A DNA stretch of 64,000 nucleotides from an uncultured Acetatifactor sp. (GTDB lineage: Bacteria; Bacillota; Clostridia; Lachnospirales; Lachnospiraceae), in NCBI GenBank assembly GCA_910578815.1, contig CAJTSE010000003.1:127010-191009 (forward strand). The letters run 5' to 3'. Below are positions 16,774 to 26,029 of the stretch, piece after piece (the first letter of the stretch is position 1; every line of letters begins with the position of its first letter). Under the pieces are notes generated by a model. That model ran no database searches, was not told the DNA's origin, and saw nothing but the letters and a program-made list of their open reading frames with translations. Position numbers and translations under genes: made by a program.

Positions 16774-18918
16774 TTGAGAGACAGAAAAGAGGCAAGAAAA
16801 AAAGCGCATGAGCTGGTCGGCCGTATGACACTTGAGGAAAAGGCTTCCCAGTTAAGGTATGACGCGCCGGCAATTCCCAGGCTTGACATACCTGCCTATA
16901 ACTGGTGGAACGAGGGGCTGCACGGGGTGGCGAGAGCCGGGGTGGCCACCAGCTTTCCGCAGGCCATTGGCATGGCGGCTTCCTTTGACAGGGAGCTGCT
17001 GGGAAAGATGGGCGAGATTGTGGCGGTGGAAGGCCGGGCCAAATACAATTCCAGCAGCAGACAGGGAGACCGGGATATTTATAAGGGTCTTACCTTCTGG
17101 TCCCCCAACGTAAATATTTTCCGGGATCCCAGATGGGGCCGTGGACACGAGACCTACGGGGAGGACCCGTATCTTTCCGGCGAGCTGGGAAAGGCTTTTG
17201 TAGAGGGGCTGCAGGGAGACGGAGAGTATCTGACGGCAGCTGCCTGCGCCAAGCATTTTGCGGTTCATTCCGGGCCGGAGGCCCTGCGGCATGAATTTGA
17301 CGCCAGGATATCAAAAAAGGATCTTCGCGAAACCTATCTTCCCGCATTCGAGAAGCTGGTGAAGGAAGCGGAGGTTGAGGCGGTGATGGGGGCCTATAAC
17401 AGGACCAACGGAGAGCCATGCTGCGCCAGTAAGATGCTGATGGAGGATATACTGCGGGACGAATGGGGCTTTCAAGGACACTATGTGTCCGACTGCTGGG
17501 CAGTCCGGGATTTCCATACCCATCACATGGTGACGGATACGGCAGAAGAATCGGCTGCGCTGGCTTTAAAGACCGGCTGTGATGTCAACTGTGGCAATAC
17601 ATATCTGCATTTAATGAAGGCGTATCAGGAGGGGCTGGTTACAGAGGAAGAGATTACGCTGGCGGCGGAGCGGCTCTTTACCACCAGATTTTTGCTGGGA
17701 CTTTTTGAAGAGACGGAATATGACGGCATCGGCTTTGACAGACTGGAATGTACGGAGCATCTGCAGGCAGCGGATCAGGCCACGGCGGAGAGCGTGGTAC
17801 TGTTAAAGAATAATGGCATCCTGCCCTTGAAGCGGGAGGGCTTAAAAGCAATCGGTGTGATCGGCCCCAATGCCAACAGCCGGGCCGCCCTTGTGGGAAA
17901 TTACCACGGGACCTCGTCCAGATATGTTACCGTGCTGGAAGGAATTCAGGATCTGGCAGGGGAGAAAACAAAAGTTTATTTCTCCGAAGGCTGTCATCTG
18001 TATCAGGAAAAGGTGGAGAGCCTGGCCTGGAAGCAGGACAGGATCAGCGAGGCTGTGAGCGTGGCCGAAAACAGCGATGTGGTTGTTTTGTGTCTGGGGC
18101 TTGACGAGACGCTGGAAGGCGAGGAAGGGGATACGGGCAACAGCTATGCTTCCGGCGATAAGACGGATCTGCTCCTGCCTCAGTCCCAGCGGGAGCTGGC
18201 AGAGGCTGTGACGGCCGTGGGAAAGCCGGTGATTCTGCTGAACATGACCGGCAGTGCCATGGACCTGCGGTATATGCAGGAACATGCGGACGCGGTGGTG
18301 CAGGTTTGGTATCCGGGCGCGCGGGGCGGAACAGTGGTGGCCAAAATGCTCTTTGGAGAGATTTCTCCTTCTGGCAAGCTGCCAGTTACCTTCTATAACA
18401 GTACGGAAGAGCTGCCTGATTTTACAGATTATTCCATGAAAGGCAGGACTTACCGCTATTTTGAGGGCAAGCCCCTGTATCCCTTCGGCTACGGCCTCAC
18501 CTACGGAGACGTGCGCGTAGAACAGGTAAGCTGCTGCGGCAGAGCATTTGACGGCAAAGACGAAGCCGAGGCGGAATGGGACGGATCAGAAGAATTGACC
18601 GTTGTAGTCAAGACGAAAAACGAAGGCATGAAGGATACTGGCGAGGTGGTTCAGGTCTATATTAAGGCGCTGGATTCCTCTCATGCTCCGATAAATTCAA
18701 AGCTCTGCGCTTTCTCCAGAATTTTCTTAAAAGCATCAGAAAGCGGGGAAATCAGCCTTAAGCTGGACAGGGATGCCTTTACCGTGATTAACGACGAAGG
18801 TGAAAAGGTGGAAGCAGGCTGCCGCTTCCTGGTCAGCGTGGGCCTTGGACAGCCGGATGAGCGGACCAGAGAGTTGACGGGAAAAGGCAGTATTAGCTTT
18901 ACCGTCGTCAGAAAATAA
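16774..18918 (+). CDS. GH3 beta-xylosidase / beta-glucosidase
   Basis: GH3 enzymes are retaining exo-hydrolases that remove terminal beta-xylose or beta-glucose. The protein (about 714 residues) has both standard GH3 domains. The barrel contains 'NWWNEGLHGVA', 'KHFAVHSGP' and the nucleophile Asp240 in 'YVSDCWAV'. The second domain starts near 'ESVVLLKNNGILPL' and is followed by a fibronectin-like end ('PFGYGLTYGD'). Among GH3 proteins the 'WWNE' plus 'VSDC' pairing is common in beta-xylosidases. The start is TTG 16774, 6 bases after GGAGGGG at 16761-16767; an earlier in-frame TTG (16723) has no ribosome site. There is no signal peptide. It ends the hemicellulase run, with a strong terminator at 18933. 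Confidence 0.9.
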   Translation: MRDRKEARKKAHELVGRMTLEEKASQLRYDAPAIPRLDIPAYNWWNEGLHGVARAGVATSFPQAIGMAASFDRELLGKMGEIVAVEGRAKYNSSSRQGDRDIYKGLTFWSPNVNIFRDPRWGRGHETYGEDPYLSGELGKAFVEGLQGDGEYLTAAACAKHFAVHSGPEALRHEFDARISKKDLRETYLPAFEKLVKEAEVEAVMGAYNRTNGEPCCASKMLMEDILRDEWGFQGHYVSDCWAVRDFHTHHMVTDTAEESAALALKTGCDVNCGNTYLHLMKAYQEGLVTEEEITLAAERLFTTRFLLGLFEETEYDGIGFDRLECTEHLQAADQATAESVVLLKNNGILPLKREGLKAIGVIGPNANSRAALVGNYHGTSSRYVTVLEGIQDLAGEKTKVYFSEGCHLYQEKVESLAWKQDRISEAVSVAENSDVVVLCLGLDETLEGEEGDTGNSYASGDKTDLLLPQSQRELAEAVTAVGKPVILLNMTGSAMDLRYMQEHADAVVQVWYPGARGGTVVAKMLFGEISPSGKLPVTFYNSTEELPDFTDYSMKGRTYRYFEGKPLYPFGYGLTYGDVRVEQVSCCGRAFDGKDEAEAEWDGSEELTVVVKTKNEGMKDTGEVVQVYIKALDSSHAPINSKLCAFSRIFLKASESGEISLKLDRDAFTVINDEGEKVEAGCRFLVSVGLGQPDERTRELTGKGSISFTVVRK

Positions 18919-18932
18919 GAGGTAATAAACGT

Positions 18933-18984
18933 AAAAAGACCGAAAATACGCAAAGCTGCGGCAGCGCGTGTTTCCGGTCTTTTT
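18933..18984. terminator. Strong, probably bidirectional terminator after the GH3 gene
   Basis: AAAAAGACCG at 18933 begins an almost perfect 19-base stem ending in CGGTCTTTTT at 18984, with a 12-14-base loop. A-rich and T-rich flanks allow termination in both directions. Confidence 0.85.
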
Positions 18985-19017
18985 ATGCACAGGCGTGCAT
19001 GCGCTGGTGCGCCGGCT

Positions 19018-19200
19018 CAGACCTCTCGTAATCAAGTAACAGGTGGCAGACGGCCGTTGTTCTCAATGAGGACTGTGCGAGACGTCGGTACTTGGCAAGC
19101 GTACTGTGCTTGCTTAGGTACCGTTACGTCGAGCCTCAAGCGCAAGCGTGTCCGCATGAGAACAACGGCCGTCTGCCACCGTCAGGTTGAGGGTGTCTGA
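19018..19200. repeat. Long imperfect palindrome of about 183 bases before the helicase gene
   Basis: The 387-base gap 18919-19305 holds the terminator and this element. Its core arms, 19042-19065 and 19157-19180, are perfect 24-base inverted repeats (starting GGTGGCAGACGG). The ends (TCAGAC 19018-19023, GTCTGA 19195-19200) also pair. Inside the loop a second imperfect hairpin runs from GACGTCGGTAC (about 19081) to GTACCGTTACGTC (about 19130). The whole would fold as one long stem with internal bulges. A 71-codon frame across it is only a by-product of the repeat. It could be a non-autonomous mobile element, a recombination site or a structured RNA. Confidence 0.6.
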
Positions 19201-19237
19201 ACTGTGACTACCCCGCATGCCGGGAAGGGTGAAAGTA

Positions 19238-19266
19238 TGGACGGCCGGGCAGAAATGAGGTAAGAT
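19238..19266 (+). promoter_or_regulatory. Candidate promoter for the lhr-like helicase gene
   Basis: TGGACG (19238-19243), 17-base spacer, TAAGAT (19261-19266). It lies downstream of the long palindrome and about 40 bases before the helicase start. Match to consensus is moderate. Confidence 0.35.
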
Positions 19267-19305
19267 AATAGCAGCGATCGGATAAGCACAAGGAGGACTT
19301 AAGGC

Positions 19306-22300
19306 ATGGATTGTCTGAAACTGTTTGACGCAAAAACCGCAGATTGGTTCAGGGAGACGCTTGGGGAGCCGACGCCTGTACAGGAGGCGGCATGGCCGGC
19401 CATTGCGGCGGGAGGACATGTGCTGGTGTCTGCTCCCACGGGAACGGGCAAGACGCTTTCTGCCTTTTTGGTTTTCCTGAACAGACTTAAGAGTAAGGCA
19501 GAGGCAGGAGAACTGAAGGAGGAACTGCAGTTGATATATGTCTCGCCCTTGAAATCTTTGGCTTCTGACATCCGGGAAAATCTGCGGAAACCTCTGGTCG
19601 GCATTGGCGGCGAGGAATTGCTGACGGTGGCGGTCCGCACCGGGGATACCACAAGCAGGGAGAGGCAGCAGATGATCAGAAAGCCCCCCCATATCCTGAT
19701 TATTACGCCGGAATCTCTTTATCTGATGCTTACCGGGAAAAACGGGCAGAATGTTCTTGCCACTGCCCAGGCGGTGATTGTGGATGAGCTGCACGCGCTG
19801 ATTGACACCAAGCGGGGGGCACATTTGATGCTGTCCCTGGCCCGGCTGGATCAGCTCTGCGGCAGGCCCCTGCAGCGGGTGGGACTGTCCGCCACCTTGG
19901 CCCCGCTGTCTCAGGCAGCGCAGTATCTGGCGCCGGAGGCGGTGACGGTGGCGGCTCCGGCTATGGAAAAAAAGATGCGTCTGCTTACCTTAAGCCCTTA
20001 TGTGGACGCAGGTAAACTCAAGCGTGATCCTGTGTGGCAGGAGCTTTCCGGGCTGGTTTATCGGTACTGTCAGGGAAACAGGAGCGTGATCGCTTTTGTG
20101 GAGGGCAGAAGGTATGCGGAAAAGCTGGCCTATTATGTCAATCAGCTGGGGGGAGAGGGATTTGCAAGGGTTCATCACGGAAGCCTCTCTAAAGAGCAGC
20201 GTTTTGAAGTGGAGCAGTCCCTGCGGGAGGGAAAGCTGCGGCTGCTATGTGCCACATCCTCCATGGAACTGGGGATTGACGTGGGTGAAATTGATCAGGT
20301 GCTGCAGGTGGGATGTCCCCGCAGTATCTCCGGCACCATGCAGCGGCTGGGCCGCGCGGGGCACAATCCGTCCCGCACCAGTGTCATGTACCTTTTTCCC
20401 AGAACAGCGGCGGAATGCGTGCAGTGCGGCATGACGGCCAGACTTGCCAGGGAGGGCTGCGTAGAGAAAATTAATCCCCCGGAGGGCTGTCTGGATGTAC
20501 TGGCCCAACACCTGGTATCCATGGCGGCATTTAAGGGGTATGATTTGGACGAGGTCATGGAAATACTGCCCAGGGCATGGCCCTTCCGCCATGTGACCAA
20601 GGAGGACGTAAAGTCCCTGCTTTGTATGCTGGCAGGGGATTATGAACACAGCCGGGACATTCCGGTGAGGCCCAGAGTTTTGTATGACAGGATTCACGAG
20701 AGAGTGGAGGGGGACGGCTACAGTCGGATGCTGGCTGTTTCGGGCGGCGGCACCATTCCCGATAAGGGGCTTTATGCCGTGCGGACGGAAGAGGGCGTCA
20801 AGGTGGGGGAGGCGGATGAAGAGTTCGTCTATGAAACCCGCCTGGGGGACCGTTTCCTTTTGGGGGCCTTTGGCTGGAAAGTGACGAAGATCGGCAGGGA
20901 TACGGTGACGGTGACCCAGACTTCAGCGGAAGGAGCCAGAATTCCTTTTTGGAAGGGGGAGTTGAAGGGCAGGAGCCTGGAGACGGGAATTCTTTTCGGA
21001 CAGATTCTTCATGAGCTGCAGGAGGCTTCGGAGCATGGGCGGCTGGAAGAAGCTCTGGGAGAGCTTGGGCTGGACGAGGCAGCGTCACGGCTGGGGGCCG
21101 GGTATCTGTGCAGACAGATAGAGGCAACGGGTGGGCTGCCGGATCATAAAACCATTATTGCAGAGCATTTTCAGGATCAATCGGGAAACAGCCAGTTGAT
21201 GATCCATTCCATCTTTGGCCGGCGCATTAACGGCCCTCTGGCGCTGCTGGCAGCAAGGGCTGCAGGGGAGGAAATGGATCAGGAGGCGGACAGCGTGGAT
21301 GAAGAGGACGGTTTTTTAATTTATTCATACGGAGATAAGCCGCTGCCGGAGAGACTGCTGGAACGGCTGGACCCGGAGTCCGCCATGCCCCTATTGTCCG
21401 CCATGCTTCCTGCAACCCCTGTTTTTAATATGGCATTCCGGTATAACTGTGGGAGAGCGCTGATGATGGGCGTGAAAGGGAACGGAAGGCATCCTCTGTG
21501 GATGCAGCGGCTCAGAAGCTCGGAGATGCTGAGCCGTGTGGTGAGTGAGCCGGATCATCCGCTGATCAGGGAAACCAGACAGGAGTGTATGGAGCAGCTC
21601 TGGGATGTGGAAGGAGTGCGGGATCTGCTTCGCAAAATTCGTTCGGGGGAAATTCTGGTGCGGGAGATTTATACGGAAACGCCTTCTCCCATGTCTCTGC
21701 CCCTGCAGTGGAGCCAGGAAGCAGCAGTGATGTATGACTATGCGCCCACGTCCAGGACGATTCACCGGGCGGTGGAAGAAGCCCTGAAGAAGGAAGAGGC
21801 GAATACACAGACTCTTTTGCAGCCCGGCGAGACGGAGCTTAATCAGGTCCTGGTCAGGGAAAAACTGCCGGAGGATAAAAGGCAGCTGCATTCCCTGCTG
21901 ATGACGGAAGGGGACCTGGCAGCCGGAGAGCTGGAGATTCCGGTGGAGTGGCTGGAAGAGCTGGCAGAGGAAGGGAGAGCCCTTTACCTGGAGCAGGGGC
22001 TGTGGATCGCTGCCGAGCAGCAGGAGGAATACGAAGTTTTGCTGGAGGCGGATCCGGGCGGAAGTGACTGGGTGGAAAGGGCTGCGCCCATTATTCGCAG
22101 GATGCTGCGCTATCGGGGAGCTGCCACTGTCAGGGAGACAGCCTGCCGTTACGGACTTGCAGAGGAAGCAGCCTACAGGGTACTGGAAGAGCTGTGCAGG
22201 AGGCAGGAGGCTGTAAGGCAGGAAATGACAGAGCCGGAAACGGCTGATTCCCGGTATTATCACGCTGAATTATATAAGCGGGCGAGGACGCAAACCTTAA

Positions 22301-23484
22301 AAAACCGCAGACAGGAAATAGCTACCTGCCCGCCTGAAGCCTTTGCTGCCCTTATCTTTTCAAGGATCAGGCGCTCGGCGCCTCCGGAGGAATGCTTGAA
22401 AATGGCTGTGGCGTCCTTTGTTGGAATGGAGCTGCCTGCAGGCATATGGGAAGAGATTCTGCTGCCGGCCAGGGTAAAAAATTACAGAGAAGCACTTTTG
22501 GACGGATTTTTAGCTCAGGGAGAATATTTTTGGCAGATGAGCGAGGGCGGCAAGCTAAAGTTTTTTCCCGGAGAACAGATAGATTGGGACTGTGATCCCC
22601 AGGTGCCCTGGGAGCTTTTAACGGAAAAGGAAAGGCTGGTGGCGGAGGCGCTCTCAAGGCGGGGAGCCAGCTTTGCCCAGGCCTTAAGCGGCGTACTTTC
22701 GGGAGAAGCCCCCGCGGATACGCTGGATACTTTGCTGTTGCTGATGGAAAAGGGAGTGGTGAGAGCGGATAGTTTTGTGCCCGTTCGTCAGTGGATGAAC
22801 CGGGAGAAAATAAAAAGTGCTCCGGTCAGACAGCGGGTGGGAGCCAGAGTAAAAGCCCTGCAGGCCGGACGCTGGGATCTGGTGCGTGCACTGCGTCCCT
22901 GCCCGCTGCAGGAGCAGATGGATCTCTGCTTTGACAGGTACTTTATACTCTGCCGGGAGACGGCAGCGGCCTGTCATCTTCCCTGGCAGGAGGCGCTTGC
23001 GATCCTACGGGTGCAGGAGTATACGGGGCAGGTAAGGCGTGGATATTTTGTAAAAGGTCTTTCGGGGGCTCAGTTTATCCGCAGCGGAGATTTTGAAAGT
23101 GTGACGGCTGCCCTTGGGCGGCCCGGCGGCGAAATGCTTTGGCTGAATGCGGCCGACCCAGGTCAAATTTATGGGAAGGTGCTTGCTCATGAACCGGGCC
23201 GTGCATTTGTTAATGTACCGGGAACGGCAGTGTGCTTTTTAGCTGGAGAGGCCGTTGGGGTATTCGAGCGGCAGGGTAAAACGTTGAAGATATTCGACTT
23301 TCAGAGCCTTGGTGCGGTCAGGACGGAAGAGGCGTTGAAGCTGTTTGTTCAGGATTTTCAGGATAAGCGGATTTTTCCAGGCAGAAAGCGGATTGTGGTG
23401 AAGGAGTATCCGGCCGAAGCTGAAGCGGCGCTGCAAAAGAGCGGATTTATTCGGGAAATGCAGGATTATGTTTTGTACCGGTAG
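19306..23484 (+). CDS. Lhr-type DEAD/DEAH-box ATP-dependent helicase
   Basis: Lhr (large helicase-related) proteins are superfamily 2 3'-5' nucleic-acid helicases linked to DNA repair. This 1392-residue protein has Walker A 'APTGTGKT' (Lys49), the DExH box 'VDELH' (160-163), motif III-like 'LSATLA', 'HHGSLSKEQR', and motifs V-VI 'SMELGIDVGEIDQVLQVG' to 'QRLGRAGH'. These are followed by the winged-helix and beta-barrel parts of the Lhr core and a long C-terminal extension (about 850-1392) rich in short helices, as in full-length bacterial Lhr. AAGGAGG at 19290-19296 supports ATG 19306. It starts a two-gene unit with the 191-residue unknown. It is unrelated to the xylan genes and separated from them by a terminator. 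Confidence 0.9.
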   Translation: MDCLKLFDAKTADWFRETLGEPTPVQEAAWPAIAAGGHVLVSAPTGTGKTLSAFLVFLNRLKSKAEAGELKEELQLIYVSPLKSLASDIRENLRKPLVGIGGEELLTVAVRTGDTTSRERQQMIRKPPHILIITPESLYLMLTGKNGQNVLATAQAVIVDELHALIDTKRGAHLMLSLARLDQLCGRPLQRVGLSATLAPLSQAAQYLAPEAVTVAAPAMEKKMRLLTLSPYVDAGKLKRDPVWQELSGLVYRYCQGNRSVIAFVEGRRYAEKLAYYVNQLGGEGFARVHHGSLSKEQRFEVEQSLREGKLRLLCATSSMELGIDVGEIDQVLQVGCPRSISGTMQRLGRAGHNPSRTSVMYLFPRTAAECVQCGMTARLAREGCVEKINPPEGCLDVLAQHLVSMAAFKGYDLDEVMEILPRAWPFRHVTKEDVKSLLCMLAGDYEHSRDIPVRPRVLYDRIHERVEGDGYSRMLAVSGGGTIPDKGLYAVRTEEGVKVGEADEEFVYETRLGDRFLLGAFGWKVTKIGRDTVTVTQTSAEGARIPFWKGELKGRSLETGILFGQILHELQEASEHGRLEEALGELGLDEAASRLGAGYLCRQIEATGGLPDHKTIIAEHFQDQSGNSQLMIHSIFGRRINGPLALLAARAAGEEMDQEADSVDEEDGFLIYSYGDKPLPERLLERLDPESAMPLLSAMLPATPVFNMAFRYNCGRALMMGVKGNGRHPLWMQRLRSSEMLSRVVSEPDHPLIRETRQECMEQLWDVEGVRDLLRKIRSGEILVREIYTETPSPMSLPLQWSQEAAVMYDYAPTSRTIHRAVEEALKKEEANTQTLLQPGETELNQVLVREKLPEDKRQLHSLLMTEGDLAAGELEIPVEWLEELAEEGRALYLEQGLWIAAEQQEEYEVLLEADPGGSDWVERAAPIIRRMLRYRGAATVRETACRYGLAEEAAYRVLEELCRRQEAVRQEMTEPETADSRYYHAELYKRARTQTLKNRRQEIATCPPEAFAALIFSRIRRSAPPEECLKMAVASFVGMELPAGIWEEILLPARVKNYREALLDGFLAQGEYFWQMSEGGKLKFFPGEQIDWDCDPQVPWELLTEKERLVAEALSRRGASFAQALSGVLSGEAPADTLDTLLLLMEKGVVRADSFVPVRQWMNREKIKSAPVRQRVGARVKALQAGRWDLVRALRPCPLQEQMDLCFDRYFILCRETAAACHLPWQEALAILRVQEYTGQVRRGYFVKGLSGAQFIRSGDFESVTAALGRPGGEMLWLNAADPGQIYGKVLAHEPGRAFVNVPGTAVCFLAGEAVGVFERQGKTLKIFDFQSLGAVRTEEALKLFVQDFQDKRIFPGRKRIVVKEYPAEAEAALQKSGFIREMQDYVLYR

Positions 23485-23513
23485 TGTAAAAACTCAGGAA
23501 AGGAGCAGAGATT

Positions 23514-24089
23514 ATGGAAAAGGGGACAGTGGAAGGAAATTTCAGGCGGGCGTTGTCTGATTTTACTTTTGAGGCGGCAAGCGGCGGGGCTATTCGTCAT
23601 TTGACGGACTTAGGGTTTACGGTGAAACAGATTGAAGAGCGGCTGGATTTCCCCACACCTCTTGCAAGGATCAGGGAAACGGTGTGGAAGCATCTGATAG
23701 ATACTGGGGTGATCTGCCTGGAGGACCCGCATCCCGCGTCCGACTGTACGGCAGATACCGCTGTGCCGGGAAGAGCGAGGACAGGTTATATCAGGGAATA
23801 TGACAGCTACGGCAGACCCAGCTTCCGACGCGTGACGGAACCGGATACCGGGCAGAAGACAGACGGGGAATATTTGGAATGCGAGTTCGGCAGTCTGCAG
23901 TATAAAGATCCGGAGAAATACAGACAGGTACTTGCCCTGCTGGATACAAGGCAGGCGGAGTATATTGACGGTCTTCCCTGGCCGAGAGGCAGGGTCTGGC
24001 ACAGGGCCGATGATCGTATGCTTGAGATCTTCAAACGTATTCGGGACGCAGGACTGGAGCAGGGGAGTATGGGGCGTGAGAAGATTTGA
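23514..24089 (+). CDS. Conserved-looking protein of unknown function after the helicase
   Basis: I do not recognise this 191-residue protein. It is soluble, without membrane segments or signal peptide. The N-terminal half contains what looks like a helical, possibly winged-helix DNA-binding stretch ('GGAIRHLTDLGFTVKQIEERL', then 'RETVWKHLIDTGVICL'). The second half is charged, with 'YIREYDSYGRPSFRRV' and 'YIDGLPWPRGRVWHRADDRML'. It begins 29 bases after the helicase stop with GAAAGGAGCAGAG as ribosome site, so the two are probably co-transcribed. A role with the helicase in nucleic-acid metabolism is a guess from position. Base composition matches the helicase and differs from the AT-rich transporter that follows. 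Confidence 0.7.
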   Translation: MEKGTVEGNFRRALSDFTFEAASGGAIRHLTDLGFTVKQIEERLDFPTPLARIRETVWKHLIDTGVICLEDPHPASDCTADTAVPGRARTGYIREYDSYGRPSFRRVTEPDTGQKTDGEYLECEFGSLQYKDPEKYRQVLALLDTRQAEYIDGLPWPRGRVWHRADDRMLEIFKRIRDAGLEQGSMGREKI

Positions 24090-24116
24090 AACCTCTGGTC
24101 GAGAATTTAAATCTGA

Positions 24117-24145
24117 TTGACATTATAATTTTGATCACGTACAAT
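24117..24145 (+). promoter_or_regulatory. Strong sigma-A promoter for the ABC exporter pair
   Basis: TTGACA (24117-24122), exactly 17 bases, TACAAT (24140-24145): a perfect -35 and a one-mismatch -10. It drives an A/T-rich leader of about 110 bases ahead of the first exporter gene. The leader has a G-run followed by T6 near 24178-24188 but no convincing stem. Confidence 0.75.
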
Positions 24146-24262
24146 CATTTTAAAGAAAAATTAAGGGAAGAAACGGGAGGGCCTTTTTTCTACATTATCT
24201 AAATAAGAAAACGAGACAGAAAGTGAAAATGAAACTATCAATTATTTGTAAGAGGTAAACCA

Positions 24263-26029
24263 ATGTACCATGTATTGAAATTTGTAAGTAAAACAAACAA
24301 AAAGTATTTTAATATTATTTTTCTGTGCTATATCTTGATGTCTGTACTTCCATATATACAGATTCGCCTCGTGCAGAATTTGATAGATCTTAATTATGTG
24401 GAATATAAGTATCTGCCGTACACTGTCATAACAGGTTTGGTTTTGCAGCAGATTGCCATGGGTGTAACAAAAGGATTCATAAAGTATGCTTCCTTAAAAT
24501 TTCAGTACAGTGCCAGCCTGGATTTAAATGAAAATTTTTATGACAGGTGCGGCAGATTACAGTATACTGCTTATGAAAATCCGACAATCGTTAAGAATAT
24601 CAATATTATCAGAAACCATTATGAAAATATGTGTCGGAGCAGTATAGATGGATTTTTCAGTATACTCAGCACATCGTTGACACTGATTTTAATCCTTGGG
24701 ATTATCCAGAAAGCCGGATTCCTTGTATTGCTGATAGCTGTATTTACTTTAGTGCCGGTTTGTATCTTATCTGTCAAATACAGCATGAAGGAAATGGAAG
24801 GCTGGGATCAGTCAGGCGAACTGTGGGAAAAAGCCTGTTATTATTCTAATATCATTACAAGCCGTGAGTACGCGAAAGAATCACATATTTTTCAGACGAA
24901 CAGTTTTATGCAGAAAAAGTGGAAAGCGTCTTTTCAGGAATATAATTCCCGCATCCTGAAGATGACAGGCAGCGTTCGCTTAAAAAAAGCCTTTTTTGTT
25001 TTTGTTCAGTGCTTGGGCATAGGGGTAGTGATCAGCATCCTGTTACCGTCTTTACAAAATAAGCTGATTACGATTGGCTGTCTGGTGGGAACGGTAGAAG
25101 GACTTTATCAGCTGACGAAAAATATAGGATGGGATATGGCGGCCGCCATTTCAAACTGTACCTACAGTAAAACGGTATATGAAATATATCAAAGCGTTAT
25201 CAATGCAGGCGAGCAGCAATATGATCAGGATCATGTTAATTGGGACGCGGTCTGTGAAGAAATAAAACGCAATCCTGTTTTAGAAGTAAATGATGTCTGG
25301 TTCAGATATGACCCGGAAAAGGATTACATCCTAAAAGGAGTAACTTTTCGGATTGCCCCCGGAAAGAAAGTGCTCCTTGTGGGTGAAAATGGTTCCGGAA
25401 AAACGACATTGATAAAATTAATCCTTGGTTTTTATAAGCCGGAGAAGGGTTATATCAAAATTGGCGGCTATGATACGGCAGAGATTCCGCCGGACAGCAG
25501 ATACAAAATATTTTCGGCAGTATTTCAGGATTATGCCAGATTTGAGATCAGCTTAAGCGACAATCTGGAAATTGGCAGTCATCAAAAATATGACGAAAAA
25601 GAGCTGCGGGCTTTATTGGATAAGGTAGACGGAACAAGTATTTTCAACACCATTAGCAGTATCGACGATACTCTGGGTAAAAAATATGAAGACGGTAAAG
25701 ACTTATCAAACGGTCAATGGCAGAAAATAGCGCTGATTCGTGCAATCGCCAAGGAATACAGTCTGTTGATCATGGATGAACCGACGGCAGCTCAGGATCC
25801 TATGGCAGAAGTTGTTATTTACAGAAACCTCATCGAACAGATGGCAGGCAAAAGCGGACTGCTGATTACTCACAGACTGGGAGCGGCAAAGTACTGTGAC
25901 AGGATTCTGGTTCTGAAAGCAGGAAGGATCAGTGAATCGGGTACACATGCGGAACTGATCAATAATCGGCAGGATTATTGCGAAATGTATCATATTCAAA
26001 AGGAGTGGTACGATGAAAGTATTGATTAG
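24263..26029 (+). CDS. ABC exporter half-transporter, first subunit
   Basis: A fused membrane/ATPase half-transporter of 588 residues. Membrane helices occupy about residues 1-320; the nucleotide-binding domain follows, with Walker A 'GENGSGKTT', a degenerate signature 'LSNGQWQKIALIR', Walker B 'LLIMDEPTA' and the switch His in 'ITHRLG'. It lacks a peptidase domain. It overlaps the next gene by 17 bases, and the two subunits would pair as a heterodimer. The signature form LSxGxWQK is common in exporters of peptides such as lantibiotic-type products, but no precursor or biosynthesis gene is visible here, so the substrate is unknown. AAGAGGTA precedes ATG 24263. The gene is much richer in A and T than its neighbours, suggesting separate ancestry. 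Confidence 0.88.
   Translation: MYHVLKFVSKTNKKYFNIIFLCYILMSVLPYIQIRLVQNLIDLNYVEYKYLPYTVITGLVLQQIAMGVTKGFIKYASLKFQYSASLDLNENFYDRCGRLQYTAYENPTIVKNINIIRNHYENMCRSSIDGFFSILSTSLTLILILGIIQKAGFLVLLIAVFTLVPVCILSVKYSMKEMEGWDQSGELWEKACYYSNIITSREYAKESHIFQTNSFMQKKWKASFQEYNSRILKMTGSVRLKKAFFVFVQCLGIGVVISILLPSLQNKLITIGCLVGTVEGLYQLTKNIGWDMAAAISNCTYSKTVYEIYQSVINAGEQQYDQDHVNWDAVCEEIKRNPVLEVNDVWFRYDPEKDYILKGVTFRIAPGKKVLLVGENGSGKTTLIKLILGFYKPEKGYIKIGGYDTAEIPPDSRYKIFSAVFQDYARFEISLSDNLEIGSHQKYDEKELRALLDKVDGTSIFNTISSIDDTLGKKYEDGKDLSNGQWQKIALIRAIAKEYSLLIMDEPTAAQDPMAEVVIYRNLIEQMAGKSGLLITHRLGAAKYCDRILVLKAGRISESGTHAELINNRQDYCEMYHIQKEWYDESID

Noticed and set aside
18985..19200. 71-codon plus-strand frame over the long palindrome
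   Set aside because: The frame is formed by the inverted repeat itself, is rich in Arg and Cys without a recognisable domain and has no ribosome site.
24223..24258. Very short frame (about 11 codons) in the exporter leader, as a possible leader peptide
   Set aside because: No ribosome site and no codon bias that would suggest attenuation.
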